A stretch of 64,000 nucleotides of DNA from Roseivirga sp. (GCA_029262895.1 JAJCYM010000099.1:1-64000); one strand, 5' to 3'; counted from the first letter of the stretch, positions 27,440-36,886 are shown. Made by a program: numbers and translations. Notes: generated by a model not told the origin, from the letters alone.

Positions 27440-28297
27440 ATGGTAAAGTTAAGGCATATGCACTTTTCGGATGTCGGAAAAATTGAGATCAATCAACGCA
27501 TGATTGCCTGGTCTTTTATTGTGTTCCTGACAATTGGCCTGTTGCTGTTTGTTCCTGATCTGATTTATATCAGGACTCATCAAATTGACTATCCCATTTA
27601 CAAGGGCCTGTTGAGCAACTTAATCAAGTTCACCTCCATTGCCTTATTGATTCCCTTGCTGTTCTCTTGTCTGAATAGACTAAATACACAGAATTTAGTC
27701 ATTAGGGTAATGTTTTTCCTCCTGCTTCTTTTGGGCTTTATTTTAGGTCATTTAATACTGAATGAATTCATTCAGAAGTTGGCAGGATTTAGGCCTCCTG
27801 GAAAAACTCTGATGCAATTAGTTGAGTATGCTTCTCTTCGAGGTTTGGAGGCTCAATTTTTTTCTTTTACGCTGCCGGTTTTGGGTTGGTATTTGGTGCT
27901 GAGAATAAAAATTGAAAAGGGGGATGCCACCCTTGGAACGAAGCCGATTTTGGATGAGCCACTCAATGAAATCTTAGTCAAGAACAATGGCAAGAGTTAT
28001 TGGGTGCAACTGGCTAACGTTTCGCATCTTGAATCAAATGACTATTATATTAACCTTCATCAGCCTAACAACCGTGTAGACTTGATCAGGAGAAGCATGA
28101 ATGAAGTTGAAAAACAGATGCCTCCTTATTTTATGCGTATCCATCGTTCGCATATTATCAATATGCACTTTGTTGAGGGCATTCAACGAGAGAAATCAGG
28201 AGGCAGCAGAGTCCTCATGAAGGATGGCAAGAGGCTGCCGATTAGCCGTAGCAGATATCAATCTGTGAAGAAGAGATTGATTTCTCGGAATTTTTAG
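27440..28297 (+). CDS. Membrane-bound LytTR-type transcriptional regulator
   Basis: 285 residues from ATG 27440; a second ATG at 27458 is also possible. Four hydrophobic segments (about 22-44, 63-80, 89-108, 138-155) precede a C-terminal LytTR DNA-binding domain (about 175-285) with VSHLESNDYYINLH, MRIHRSHIINMHFV and LPISRSRYQSVKKRL. Family knowledge: LytTR domains bind DNA through a beta fold and usually sit on response regulators; here the receiver is replaced by a membrane domain, as in many Bacteroidota one-component regulators. No histidine kinase is adjacent. Targets are unknown; the divergent coiled-coil gene is a candidate. Confidence 0.88.
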   Translation: MVKLRHMHFSDVGKIEINQRMIAWSFIVFLTIGLLLFVPDLIYIRTHQIDYPIYKGLLSNLIKFTSIALLIPLLFSCLNRLNTQNLVIRVMFFLLLLLGFILGHLILNEFIQKLAGFRPPGKTLMQLVEYASLRGLEAQFFSFTLPVLGWYLVLRIKIEKGDATLGTKPILDEPLNEILVKNNGKSYWVQLANVSHLESNDYYINLHQPNNRVDLIRRSMNEVEKQMPPYFMRIHRSHIINMHFVEGIQREKSGGSRVLMKDGKRLPISRSRYQSVKKRLISRNF

Positions 28298-28391
28298 GTT
28301 GCCAACGACTGCAAAAAAAGAACCATTCACTTCTTTCTTTCTTTTCTGTTGATTGGATTTGCGTCCGTACCGTAGAACTCTGGAAAAACTT

Positions 28392-29378
28392 ATGAAACGA
28401 ATTTTGCCCGTAATCCTTCTGTCGTTCACATTTCTTTTTGATGCCAAAGGACAAGACCTGATACTCCAATTGGATCGACATCACTCAAGCCTGAACTTTT
28501 CTGTTGGCTACTTGGGTCTTATGAAACAGAAAGGCAGCTTTGATAACTTTGATTGTACTGTGATTTATGATGAAGTGCTGGCCATGCCTAAATCCGTGAC
28601 TCTAGTAGCAGGTATGGGTAGCATCGATACCAACAATCGAATTAGGGATAGTCATTTGAAAAGCGCTGACTTTTTGAATGTCGAGGAATTTCCAAAGGCC
28701 ATTTTTCAAAGTGACCATATTGAAGCCAAGGGTAATAGGCAATTTGCAGTTGAGGGCAGACTGAGTTTAAATGGAAAAGAAAAGTTGATCAGGTTTAATC
28801 TGGAGCAGGAATACAAGCTGACCACCGATAGATCAAAAAGCAGAAGGGTAGGTTTTGTTGGGAGCATCGAAATCAACCGAAAAGACTTTGGTATAGAAGG
28901 GGGTAATGCGCACAATTCCAGGTTCAATGTGAAGGATCAGATAATCGGAGATGTGGTACACATGTCGTTTAGCATCCAAAGTATGCTTGCCATTGGCACT
29001 GATTGGCCTCCGGCAGTTACCATGTTGGCAGAATTAGAAAGGAATGGGGTAGAGGAGGTTATTAAAAAATTTGGTGAAGCTCTGAGGAAGTTTGAATCTG
29101 ACCCTTCTTCAGCCACAGGAGCACAGGGAACACAGGCCATTGCTTTAATGGAGTTGGCGAATGTCCTGGCACACACGAATAGGAAGGATGATTCTATAGC
29201 CCTGTTAGAAAAACTTGACAACTATGAAAACCGAATGACCCTGAAAGGGAAGATGATTTTACTGGAGGCTTATGCCCGAAAAGGGGATAAAATCAAGGCC
29301 TTTGAAATGATCAATAAGTTAAGTGTCTATCAACCATTTAATCCTCTGGTGATGGAGATTAGCCGGATGCTGAAATAA
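28392..29378 (+). CDS. Exported YceI-like protein with C-terminal helical extension
   Basis: 328 residues from ATG 28392 (MKRILPVILLSFTFLF), chosen because it gives a signal peptide ending near DAKGQ. Residues about 20-200 resemble the YceI lipocalin-like fold: HHSSLNFSVGYLGLMKQKGSF, SIDTNNRIRDSHLKSADFLN and RKDFGIEGG match family landmarks. The remaining 130 residues are helical with TPR-like character (ANVLAHTNRKDDSIALLEKL, LLEAYARKGDKIKAFEMI). Typical YceI proteins are about 190 residues, so the C-terminal part is an added domain. YceI proteins bind isoprenoid-like lipids in the periplasm; that activity is inferred. It converges on the TPR gene with three bases between. Confidence 0.8.
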   Translation: MKRILPVILLSFTFLFDAKGQDLILQLDRHHSSLNFSVGYLGLMKQKGSFDNFDCTVIYDEVLAMPKSVTLVAGMGSIDTNNRIRDSHLKSADFLNVEEFPKAIFQSDHIEAKGNRQFAVEGRLSLNGKEKLIRFNLEQEYKLTTDRSKSRRVGFVGSIEINRKDFGIEGGNAHNSRFNVKDQIIGDVVHMSFSIQSMLAIGTDWPPAVTMLAELERNGVEEVIKKFGEALRKFESDPSSATGAQGTQAIALMELANVLAHTNRKDDSIALLEKLDNYENRMTLKGKMILLEAYARKGDKIKAFEMINKLSVYQPFNPLVMEISRMLK

Positions 29379-29381
29379 AGA

Positions 29382-30698
29382 CTAATTGCTTGACCTGGTT
29401 TTAAGAGTGGCAGTGCGATTGATCCAGCAACCTACAGTCAATTTATCACCCTCTTTGCGGTTTTGTTCAAAGGCCTGGCTTATCGTAGGGAATTGTTCTT
29501 GGGCCGAGGCCATTCCTTTCTTATCTCCAGCCTTTTGGTAGGCCTCATAAGCCAATAGAAAAATGGCTCGGTCATCTATTTGGCTTTTGGATTGTTTGCA
29601 GTCATCAAAACTACCCATATACAAATTGCCAATCAGGCCATAGGCGGTAGCGCTTAGGGCCGGATTCTTCTCAGCTACCTTTAGCGCTGCATCTCTGGAT
29701 TTAGCCTTTTCACCGTTAACCGAAAACGTCCTTGCCATACTTAAGTAAGTACGTGCTTTAAGTGTATCCTGATCTTGCAATGAAATGGTTTTCAAAAAAT
29801 ACTGTTCCGCCAGCTCAAAATTCTTTTGCAAAGCATAAGTATTAGCGATCATGTTGGCGATAGGGGCGGTGGGCTCATTTTTATTGATCACCTCGGCAGC
29901 TTTCAAAAAAAAGTCCTCACTTGAGCACTTTCCTGATAGCCCAAGCTGAAGTATCTTTTTGGCCATGTTCAGATCATCCGGGTTTTTCAAAAATTCAGGA
30001 TATAGCTTGGTGGCGATAAACTCGCAGTTTACATCAACGGCAGAGGTCAGCATTTGATCCACGACTTGTTTGTTTCGCTCGAGTCTCTTCCGGTCACCTC
30101 CCTTGCTCAGTTTTTGTTCAATGGCTAAACCGACTTTGGTGTAGGCGTCCAGCACGTCATTTTCAGATACTGTTTTAGGGCCGAGGAAAATCCTACGATA
30201 AACATCCATATAAGCCACCAGATTGTTGTTGATGAGCACCTCAGGTTTTTCAAAGGCCCGATCAAAGGCTGCTTTCATCTTGGAATATTTTGACCTGTCA
30301 GTTTTGTAATATTTATAGTACCTGTAGGCGAGGTTGTTGATTTCTCGGTCAGTCAATTCGTAGCGTTGGTCTTTCAATTCATAGGCCAGAAACATTGAAT
30401 CAAGATAGACCTGCTTTTTTGCGGCATCCGCCTCTATTGCATACAGCTCTTCATAGGCTTTGTAAGCATTGACGTAAAGGCCATCATATAAATCCGGTGT
30501 GTTGATCAAGAGCCAGTTGATGGCATCAGCAGCCAGCCTGTACCTTTTGACCATTATTTCGTCAACGGACCTGGCAAAGCGCCTTCTGGCCTCGGCTGCA
30601 AGTTCAACATCAGGAGGTAGGTTTAATTCTGGTTGCTGCGAAAAGCAAGACGCACTTAGTAACAAGCCCAGTATCAGGGTTAAAATTCGGTTTTTCAT
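29382..30698 (-). CDS. Exported TPR-like protein (paralogue pair, copy 1)
   Basis: 438 residues with signal peptide MKNRILTLILGLLLSASCFS. The mature part is mostly alpha-helical with tetratricopeptide-like repeats (e.g. NTYALQKNFELAEQYFLKTI, LSMARTFSVNGEKAKSRDAA). A C-terminal block contains GNLYMGSFDDCK, SQIDDRAIFLLAY and FPTISQAFEQN, shared almost word for word with the gene at 30798-32102. Probably periplasmic or surface-associated. No enzyme motif; TPR folds usually mediate protein-protein contacts. A -7 box lies at 30718-30725. Confidence 0.82.
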   Translation of the reverse strand: MKNRILTLILGLLLSASCFSQQPELNLPPDVELAAEARRRFARSVDEIMVKRYRLAADAINWLLINTPDLYDGLYVNAYKAYEELYAIEADAAKKQVYLDSMFLAYELKDQRYELTDREINNLAYRYYKYYKTDRSKYSKMKAAFDRAFEKPEVLINNNLVAYMDVYRRIFLGPKTVSENDVLDAYTKVGLAIEQKLSKGGDRKRLERNKQVVDQMLTSAVDVNCEFIATKLYPEFLKNPDDLNMAKKILQLGLSGKCSSEDFFLKAAEVINKNEPTAPIANMIANTYALQKNFELAEQYFLKTISLQDQDTLKARTYLSMARTFSVNGEKAKSRDAALKVAEKNPALSATAYGLIGNLYMGSFDDCKQSKSQIDDRAIFLLAYEAYQKAGDKKGMASAQEQFPTISQAFEQNRKEGDKLTVGCWINRTATLKTRSSN

Positions 30699-30717
30699 GA
30701 ATCGTAATTTCTCGGTG

Positions 30718-30725
30718 CAAAACTA
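30718..30725 (-). promoter_or_regulatory. Candidate Bacteroidota promoter -7 box
   Basis: On the minus strand this reads TAGTTTTG, a full match to TAnnTTTG. TTA stands 20 bases upstream where TTG is expected. It lies 20 bases before the ATG at 30698. Confidence 0.4.
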
Positions 30726-30797
30726 CGTTTTGTACCTGATTGTTTTAAGCTAGACGATTATGAAATCTTTAAGTTTAACCTGCCCTGTTAAATAATG

Positions 30798-32102
30798 TTA
30801 TTTGCGGGTTCTGAGGGTAGTAGACCTTTGAATCCAGCAATTGACCTTGAGAGCACTACCTTCATCCAAGTTCTTTTCAAATCGTTGACCGACAGTTGGA
30901 AATTGTTCCATGGCAGCGGCCATACCTTTCTGGTTGTTGGCTTTTTTGTACATGTCATAGGCCAGCATAAAAATGGCCCTGTCGTCAATCTGACTTGCCT
31001 CTTTTTTGCAATCATCAAAGCTCCCCATATAGAGGTTACCGATAAAGGTATAGGCTTCAGCCTCTCTTGTTTTGTCTAATTCTGCCACCTTCATAGCAGC
31101 ATCACGAGATTTGGCTTTTTGCCCCTCAACGCCATAGACGTTAGCCATTTTCATTTGGAGTGCTGCCTTTTTCTCAGGGTTTTCGGAAACGTTGAAAGCT
31201 TCCTCATACCATTCAATAGCCAGGGGATAATCACCAACCTTCGCGTGCGTGTCCCCAATCAGAGTAGCCATGCCCTCTTCGCGCTCAATATTCCAGATGG
31301 TGATAGCAGTTTTAATAAAGTATGGACTCTCTGTACACTTGTTATCAAGTATCAATGAAAACACACGTTTTGCCCAATTGAGATTTGGGCTTTCATCATA
31401 TTTTGGGCCAAATCGCTCGTCTATTGTGCCACAATCCATAGGCCCATCACCTATTAGCTTTGAGAGCAAAGAATTGATGGCAACTCTATAGCTATCCAAT
31501 TTTGCCTTGTCAACTCCTGCTTTCTCTTTTATTGTGATTACATCAACGATTTGTTGATGTGTGTCAAAAGCTTTCTCAATACTCACTTCAGCACCATATT
31601 TCTTTGATTGACTCAGCATAAACATATAGGAGACAATGTTGTTGTTGATCACTTTTTCTGGAGTTTCATAAGCAGCTTCATAGGCTTTTAAAGCATCCTC
31701 AATTTTACCCGGGGCGCTTCGAAAGTATTTAAAGTATTTAAATGCCAGATTGTTTTTCTCACGGACTGAGAGATTGAATGCATCTGCCTTTAATTGATAA
31801 GTAATTAACATTGAATCAAGAAGCATAGCCTGGCGCGTCTTGTCGGCTTCACCCGCAGCCAATTGTTCGTAAGCCTTATAGGCATTGATATATATGCCTG
31901 GTGTATAGTTAGGTACTTCGGTCATTAACCAATGCAGTGATTTAACCGCTTCTGCATAGTTTTTCTGCTGCATATCATCAGATGACATCACAAACCTATT
32001 TTCCGCTTTTTTTCTTAGTTCAGGATTCTCAGGGTGGTTAATCTGAGCATCTAGTGTGTTCAGAAATAGACAAGAAAGCAGGACCAAAATAAGCTTTTTC
32101 AT
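30798..32102 (-). CDS. Exported TPR-like protein (paralogue pair, copy 2)
   Basis: 434 residues with a signal peptide (MKKLILVLLSCLFLNTLDAQ). Same architecture as the downstream copy: helical repeats (LIGDTHAKVGDYPLAIEWYE, KMANVYGVEGQKAKSRDAAM) and the C-terminal block with GNLYMGSFDDCK, SQIDDRAIFMLAY and FPTVGQRFEKN. The two genes are 99 bases apart and each has its own promoter candidate. The C-terminal block is better conserved than the N-terminal half, so it may be the functional core. Function unknown. Confidence 0.82.
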   Translation of the reverse strand: MKKLILVLLSCLFLNTLDAQINHPENPELRKKAENRFVMSSDDMQQKNYAEAVKSLHWLMTEVPNYTPGIYINAYKAYEQLAAGEADKTRQAMLLDSMLITYQLKADAFNLSVREKNNLAFKYFKYFRSAPGKIEDALKAYEAAYETPEKVINNNIVSYMFMLSQSKKYGAEVSIEKAFDTHQQIVDVITIKEKAGVDKAKLDSYRVAINSLLSKLIGDGPMDCGTIDERFGPKYDESPNLNWAKRVFSLILDNKCTESPYFIKTAITIWNIEREEGMATLIGDTHAKVGDYPLAIEWYEEAFNVSENPEKKAALQMKMANVYGVEGQKAKSRDAAMKVAELDKTREAEAYTFIGNLYMGSFDDCKKEASQIDDRAIFMLAYDMYKKANNQKGMAAAMEQFPTVGQRFEKNLDEGSALKVNCWIQRSTTLRTRK

Positions 32103-32136
32103 AGCGATTTGAGTTTAAGGCATGGTTAATCACTAG

Positions 32137-32167
32137 CCAAGTTAAGCAGCTTGGCTTGTATAACCAA
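32137..32167 (-). promoter_or_regulatory. Candidate Bacteroidota promoter
   Basis: On the minus strand TTG (32165-32167) is followed after exactly 20 bases by TAACTTGG (32137-32144), seven of eight matches to TAnnTTTG. It sits 35 bases before the start of the TPR-like gene at 32102. Confidence 0.45.
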
Positions 32168-32339
32168 AAGCTTAGTTAGCTATCTGTCTTTATGACAATT
32201 CGAAAGAGTAGTTGCAGAAAATGTGCCAAAGTGATTTTTATACATGACAAACCTGATAGGTCGTACACATCCAAAATCTGGCTGTTGGTCATTAAAATCT
32301 GTCTTTAAGTGCCAAAAAGAGAACAATTTGATTTGAATT

Positions 32340-33968
32340 TTAACTACTGAAGAGTGGTCTAAATTCAAACTTATCCCCATCAAAAAGTCCAAGGTCACTT
32401 AGCTTGACAGAAGGGATTACCAGGAGTGCCATAAAAGAAAGAGTCATAAAGGGAGAGAGCAAAGTGCTACCCATTTTCTTTGAAAGTGCATCAATGTTAG
32501 AATAGGACTTGGCCACGGCATAACCATCCTCGGCAGACATGATTCCTGCTACCGGCAAAGGGACAATTTGAGATTCATAGGAAGAGACAGCACTGACACC
32601 TCCTTGTACCTCGATGACCATGTTCACTGCCTTGACCAACGAAGTGTCATCTGTACCAACAGCAATGATATTATGACTGTCATGCCCTACACAAGATGCC
32701 AGTGCACCCTCTTGCAGATTAAAATTTTTGATAAAGGCCACCGCAGGAGGAGCTGATTGATATCGGTTGATGACAATCACTTTGAGCACGTCATTTTCCA
32801 AGTCGGAAATCGCATTGCCATTTATGTCTGTTTTCACTGGGAACTGCAGGCAGTTGGTGATCAGTTGTCCATCAAGGGCTTCTATCACATTTACCCTTGA
32901 ACCAGTGGCTTTAACTTGAATGTCAGTAGTGGAGATGGGCTGGCAGTCAAAGTTATTGATAACGGCATTTTCAATGCTAGCAATAAGTGTTTGGCCATTT
33001 TGCGCTACCAGTTCACCGTTAATATAGGTTGACTCAACCTTGAATTCTTCAAGATTGTTAACGACAATAAAATCTGCCTGATCTCCTGGGTTTAGAGTGC
33101 CTACATCCAAATCGTAATGGTCAACCGGGTTAATGCACGCGGCCCTCAAAACCTTAAAAAGGTCGATGTCTTTGGCAAGTGCACGTGTTACTAGCTGGTT
33201 GATATGGCCTTCGGCTAAGTTATCCGGATGCTTATCGTCTGAGCAGAACATGATCATGTCCGGGTAATCATGAAGCAGATCAATCAAAGCTTCGAAGTTC
33301 TTCGCAGCACTACCCTCACGGATGGCTATTTTCATTCCATGCTTAAGCTTATCCAATGCTTCTTCTTTGGTAAAGCACTCATGGTCAGTAGAAATTCCAG
33401 CCTTGATATAGTTTTCAGCCTGTTCACCCCTCAATCCGGGAGCATGGCCGTCTATGGGCTTGCCAAGTTTTTTGGCGATAGCTAGTTTTTCATAAACGAC
33501 AGGGTCGTTATAAAGCACGCCTGGCCAGTTCATCATTTCTGCCAGATATTTGACCTCCGGTTTCTTCAGTAGGTATTCGACCTCAGAAGGAGTGATTTCT
33601 GCACCGGCAGTCTCAAAAGTGGTGGCTGGAACACAGGATGGAGCTCCGAAATTGAACTTGAAGTTGACCTGCTTCCCGTTTTCTATCATATATTCAACTC
33701 CCTCAACACCGAGCACATTCCCTATTTCGTGGGGGTCGGAAACAGTAGAGACCGTGCCATGCACTACAGCAAGCCTGGCAAATTCAGAAGGTACCAGCAT
33801 AGAACTTTCTATGTGCACATGGGCATCGATAAAACCGGGAAGTAAATATTGATCCTCAACACCATCTTTTTCCTGGATGCTTAAAATTTTGTCATTTTCA
33901 AAAGTGACTTCCCCTTTGAAAATGCGTTTGTTGCGTATATCAATAATGTTTCCAGTAATCTGCTTCAT
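32340..33968 (-). CDS. ade: Adenine deaminase
   Basis: 542 residues, the usual size of the AdeC/Ade family. It converts adenine to hypoxanthine and ammonia in purine salvage, in the cytoplasm. Amidohydrolase landmarks: GFIDAHVHIESS near residue 43-54 (metal-binding HxH), STVSDPHEIGNVLG, GHAPGL, STDHECF and CSDDKHPDN (metal-binding Asp). The C-terminal domain keeps CVGHDSHNIIAVGTDD and ends with LSFMALLVIPSVKLSDLGLF, both typical. No operon partner: 237 bases separate it from the upstream start of the TPR gene, and the next minus-strand gene ends at 34105. Confidence 0.95.
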   Translation of the reverse strand: MKQITGNIIDIRNKRIFKGEVTFENDKILSIQEKDGVEDQYLLPGFIDAHVHIESSMLVPSEFARLAVVHGTVSTVSDPHEIGNVLGVEGVEYMIENGKQVNFKFNFGAPSCVPATTFETAGAEITPSEVEYLLKKPEVKYLAEMMNWPGVLYNDPVVYEKLAIAKKLGKPIDGHAPGLRGEQAENYIKAGISTDHECFTKEEALDKLKHGMKIAIREGSAAKNFEALIDLLHDYPDMIMFCSDDKHPDNLAEGHINQLVTRALAKDIDLFKVLRAACINPVDHYDLDVGTLNPGDQADFIVVNNLEEFKVESTYINGELVAQNGQTLIASIENAVINNFDCQPISTTDIQVKATGSRVNVIEALDGQLITNCLQFPVKTDINGNAISDLENDVLKVIVINRYQSAPPAVAFIKNFNLQEGALASCVGHDSHNIIAVGTDDTSLVKAVNMVIEVQGGVSAVSSYESQIVPLPVAGIMSAEDGYAVAKSYSNIDALSKKMGSTLLSPFMTLSFMALLVIPSVKLSDLGLFDGDKFEFRPLFSS

Positions 33969-34104
33969 GTTGATTCAAACTAAGCATAAGAATACTAGAA
34001 TTTCTAGCCCGTCCTTGAAATCCTTTCATGTATTATCCGAGTAAGGTAGCAACCGAGGGGGTTCCATACGAGTGACTACAATCGGCTCTGGAGAACAGAA
34101 GGTC

Positions 34105-35115
34105 TTAGTTTAAGGCTCTGAATGTCTTTTCAAGAAGCAGTTTGGTTTTTTTGATGCCCTCATCTTCAGAGAGTTCACTTCCTTCATACTCAATGCCGAT
34201 ATGACCCTTGAAACCGGAGTCCTTGATAATTTTCAAAATTCTTAAGTAATCCGAATTTGTTTCATTGCCGTTGTCATCAAAGTTGAGAGATTTAGCGCTG
34301 ACGGCCTTTGCATAAGGCATTAGTTCTTCAATACCCTTATACCTATCGTATTCATTAGTGCAGCCAGCTGGGCCATTTTCAATGCAGAAATTGCCGAAAT
34401 CAGGTAAGGTTCCAACATTCTCCATCCCCACAGATTGTATCACATTGGCCAACCATGAACCATCTGAAGAATAACCCCCATGGTTTTCTACCACAATATT
34501 GATTCCCTGCTGCTTTCCATACTCTCCAAGTTTCTTTAATCCAGCTATGGCATTCTCAGCAACTTCCTCGGCCGATCCCTTACCTGCAGCGTTAACGCGA
34601 ATGGTGTGTGCGCCCAGGAATTTTGCCAGATCTACCCATTTGTAGTGCTTTTCTACCGCTGCATTACGTGCTTCAACATCCGCATCTCCCAAATCCCCGA
34701 GCAGGTCGCACATAATTAATCCCACTTCTACACCGGCATCCTTACAATTTTGTTTGAAACGCTCCCAATAGGCCCTGTCATCAACTTTTCCAAAATAGAA
34801 GGTGTTGACCAATTCGATCGAGTTGACCCCATAGGCTGCAGCTTCTTGGGGAAAGTTTATCGGATCTTCTCCTTCAGCAATTGCCTCGTCTGGCCTTTCC
34901 ATTAGGGTCTCCAGAAACCAATCAAATCCACCCCTGGCCGGTATATCACCAAAGTATTTTTTATGTAAAGACCATTGGGCCAATGAGATTTGAAAATCCG
35001 GAGGTTGCTCCACCACTTTATCGCTTTCTGAAGATTTTTCTTTTCCTGAATTGCATGAAGCCAGGAAGAAAATAGAGCCCACAAAAAGGGTTAACACAGC
35101 ATGATTTAGTTTCAT
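34105..35115 (-). CDS. Lipoprotein with sugar-phosphate isomerase/epimerase-like TIM barrel
   Basis: 336 residues. The signal sequence ends in the lipobox LASC (about residues 18-21), so it should be lipid-anchored and face the periplasm. The rest is an AP-endonuclease-2/xylose-isomerase-like barrel: QWSLHKK near the start, GVNSIELVNTFYF, GAHTIRVNAAG, VVENHGGYSSD, LPDFGNFC and HIGIEYEGSEL supply the usual Glu/Asp/His metal ligands. Such proteins act on sugars and polyols (isomerases, epimerases, keto-sugar metabolism); the exact substrate cannot be read. No sugar gene is adjacent. Confidence 0.85.
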   Translation of the reverse strand: MKLNHAVLTLFVGSIFFLASCNSGKEKSSESDKVVEQPPDFQISLAQWSLHKKYFGDIPARGGFDWFLETLMERPDEAIAEGEDPINFPQEAAAYGVNSIELVNTFYFGKVDDRAYWERFKQNCKDAGVEVGLIMCDLLGDLGDADVEARNAAVEKHYKWVDLAKFLGAHTIRVNAAGKGSAEEVAENAIAGLKKLGEYGKQQGINIVVENHGGYSSDGSWLANVIQSVGMENVGTLPDFGNFCIENGPAGCTNEYDRYKGIEELMPYAKAVSAKSLNFDDNGNETNSDYLRILKIIKDSGFKGHIGIEYEGSELSEDEGIKKTKLLLEKTFRALN

Positions 35116-35266
35116 AGAGATAGGATGTTGACGGTAGATTGAGGAAAGTTCAGTAAAAGATAAACAAGAACCAAGATTTGAGTAAGCAAGCCAATCAGTG
35201 CTTTACCTCCTTACCAAATTCTCAAATAAATTCCCAATGTCTAAGAAGGTCTTGTCGAACAAGCCT

Positions 35267-35274
35267 TATTTTTG
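35267..35274 (+). promoter_or_regulatory. Candidate -7 box for cmk
   Basis: TATTTTTG matches TAnnTTTG fully and lies 13 bases before the cmk ATG. No TTG stands at the expected -33 distance, so support is partial. Confidence 0.3.
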
Positions 35275-35287
35275 TGAAAATTTTCGA

Positions 35288-35989
35288 ATGAAGAAAATCA
35301 ATATCGCCATTGATGGTTATTCGGGTTGTGGAAAAAGTAGCACAGCAAAAGCGCTAGCCAAACGCCTCCAATATAAATTTATTGACTCGGGGGCCATGTA
35401 TAGGGCAGTGACCCTTTATTTTTTGCAGCATCAAGTTGACTTGGAAAATGAAAGTGACGTGGCTAAGGCCCTATCTGATATTAGCATTGATTTCAAGTTG
35501 AATGCGGATGCCGGAAAAAATGAGACCTTTCTCAATGGGCAAAACGTGGAGGACGAAATTCGGAAAATGTACGTTTCGGAAATGGTGAGTCCGGTTTCAG
35601 CTATTAAAGCAGTTAGGGTGGCCATGGTTTCACAACAGCAGGAAATGGGAAATTCCAGAGGAGTTATCATGGAAGGCCGGGATATTGGCTCAGTTGTATT
35701 TCCTGATGCGGAGCTTAAAATATTTTTGACCGCCTCAGATGAAGCCAGGGCCATGAGGCGGCATCTGGAACTTAAAGAGAAAGGGGAAGAGGTTTCTATC
35801 GAAGAGATTATAGCCAACCTTAGATCGAGAGATGCCCAAGACACCACAAGAAAGGAAAGTCCGTTGATCAAGGTAAAAGATGCCATTGAAATTGATACAT
35901 CTGACATTAAACTTGAAGAACAAGTGCAACTTGTGTTAGATTTGGCTATTGAAAAGATAGAGGCTGTTGAAAACGAAGAAGTGAACTAA
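35288..35989 (+). CDS. cmk: Cytidylate kinase
   Basis: 233 residues from ATG 35288 (MKKINIAIDGYSGCGKSST); 30 upstream in-frame codons lack similarity and overlap the promoter candidate. The enzyme phosphorylates CMP/dCMP with ATP. P-loop GYSGCGKSS near residue 10-18, FIDSGAMYRAVTLYFL, EGRDIGSVVFPDAELKIF, LTASDEARAMRR and RDAQDTTRKESPL are typical for the bacterial type-1 family. ispH follows three bases after the stop, so the two are co-transcribed. Confidence 0.95.
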   Translation: MKKINIAIDGYSGCGKSSTAKALAKRLQYKFIDSGAMYRAVTLYFLQHQVDLENESDVAKALSDISIDFKLNADAGKNETFLNGQNVEDEIRKMYVSEMVSPVSAIKAVRVAMVSQQQEMGNSRGVIMEGRDIGSVVFPDAELKIFLTASDEARAMRRHLELKEKGEEVSIEEIIANLRSRDAQDTTRKESPLIKVKDAIEIDTSDIKLEEQVQLVLDLAIEKIEAVENEEVN

Positions 35990-35992
35990 GTC

Positions 35993-36886
35993 ATGGAGGT
36001 AACGATTGATGAAAATTCCGGCTATTGCTTTGGCGTTGAGTTCGCCATTCAAATGGCGGAAGATGAATTGAAGGAGGGCGAGCTTTATTGTCTTGGAGAT
36101 ATTGTCCATAACGGCATGGAGGTAAAGCGCCTCAACGAAAAAGGGCTTCAGATTATTGATCGTGACGATCTAAAGACACTCAAAAACTCCAAGGTCCTGA
36201 TCCGTGCTCACGGTGAGCCCCCAGAGACCTACAAAACAGCTATTGAAAATAATATTGAACTTGTAGATGCCTCATGTCCTGTGGTGCTTAAACTTCAAAA
36301 CAGGGTAAAAGTGGCCTATGATAAAGTCAAAAAGATTGACGGACAAATAGTCATTTATGGCAAACCGGGGCATGCTGAAGTCATAGGTCTTACCGGCCAG
36401 ACTAGAGATGATGCCATTGTTGTTATGAACGATGAGGACTTAGAGAAAATCGATTTTTCCATGCCCGTAACCCTTTTTAGCCAAACAACCAAAAGCACCA
36501 AAGGCTTTTATCGCATCCGTGAAATGATCGAATCTCGAATCAGAGCAGCCAGGGGAGAGTTCGAGGAAATTGACTTCAATTCAAATGACAGTATCTGTCG
36601 CCAGGTTTCCAATCGAGAGCCACAGCTTATGCGTTTTTCCAACCTCAATGATGTAATCATTTTCGTAAGCGGAAAGAAAAGCTCAAATGGCAAGGCGCTA
36701 TATGGGGTTTGTAAACAAGAGAATCCAAGGAGTTACTTTGTTGAAAATGAGACGGAAGTAGATTCTAAATGGTTTAATAAGGGAGATAAAGTAGGGATTT
36801 GCGGAGCTACATCCACCCCCATGTGGCTAATGAAAAATGTCGCCAACCACATAGAAGAGTTGGATTCAGATTTGGCTTTTGTCTAA
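35993..36886 (+). CDS. ispH: 4-hydroxy-3-methylbut-2-enyl diphosphate reductase
   Basis: 297 residues from ATG 35993. Last step of the MEP pathway, producing IPP and DMAPP with a [4Fe-4S] cluster. Cluster cysteines are visible at about 12 (GYCFGVEFAI), 95 (DASCPVVLKL) and 202 (SICRQVSNREPQ); substrate-binding His at 39 (DIVHNGMEV), 73 (RAHGEPP) and 127 with Glu129 (GKPGHAEV). GATSTPMWLM near the C-terminus is also family-typical. Translationally close to cmk. Confidence 0.96.
   Translation: MEVTIDENSGYCFGVEFAIQMAEDELKEGELYCLGDIVHNGMEVKRLNEKGLQIIDRDDLKTLKNSKVLIRAHGEPPETYKTAIENNIELVDASCPVVLKLQNRVKVAYDKVKKIDGQIVIYGKPGHAEVIGLTGQTRDDAIVVMNDEDLEKIDFSMPVTLFSQTTKSTKGFYRIREMIESRIRAARGEFEEIDFNSNDSICRQVSNREPQLMRFSNLNDVIIFVSGKKSSNGKALYGVCKQENPRSYFVENETEVDSKWFNKGDKVGICGATSTPMWLMKNVANHIEELDSDLAFV

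Noticed and set aside
27201-27446. Plus-strand Ser/Phe-rich open frame
   Set aside because: It is the antisense of the Lys/Glu coiled-coil gene; the composition follows from the opposite strand.
33969-34104. tRNA or small RNA between ade and the TIM-barrel lipoprotein gene
   Set aside because: No cloverleaf or T-loop pattern; only a short CTAGAA/TTCTAG palindrome.
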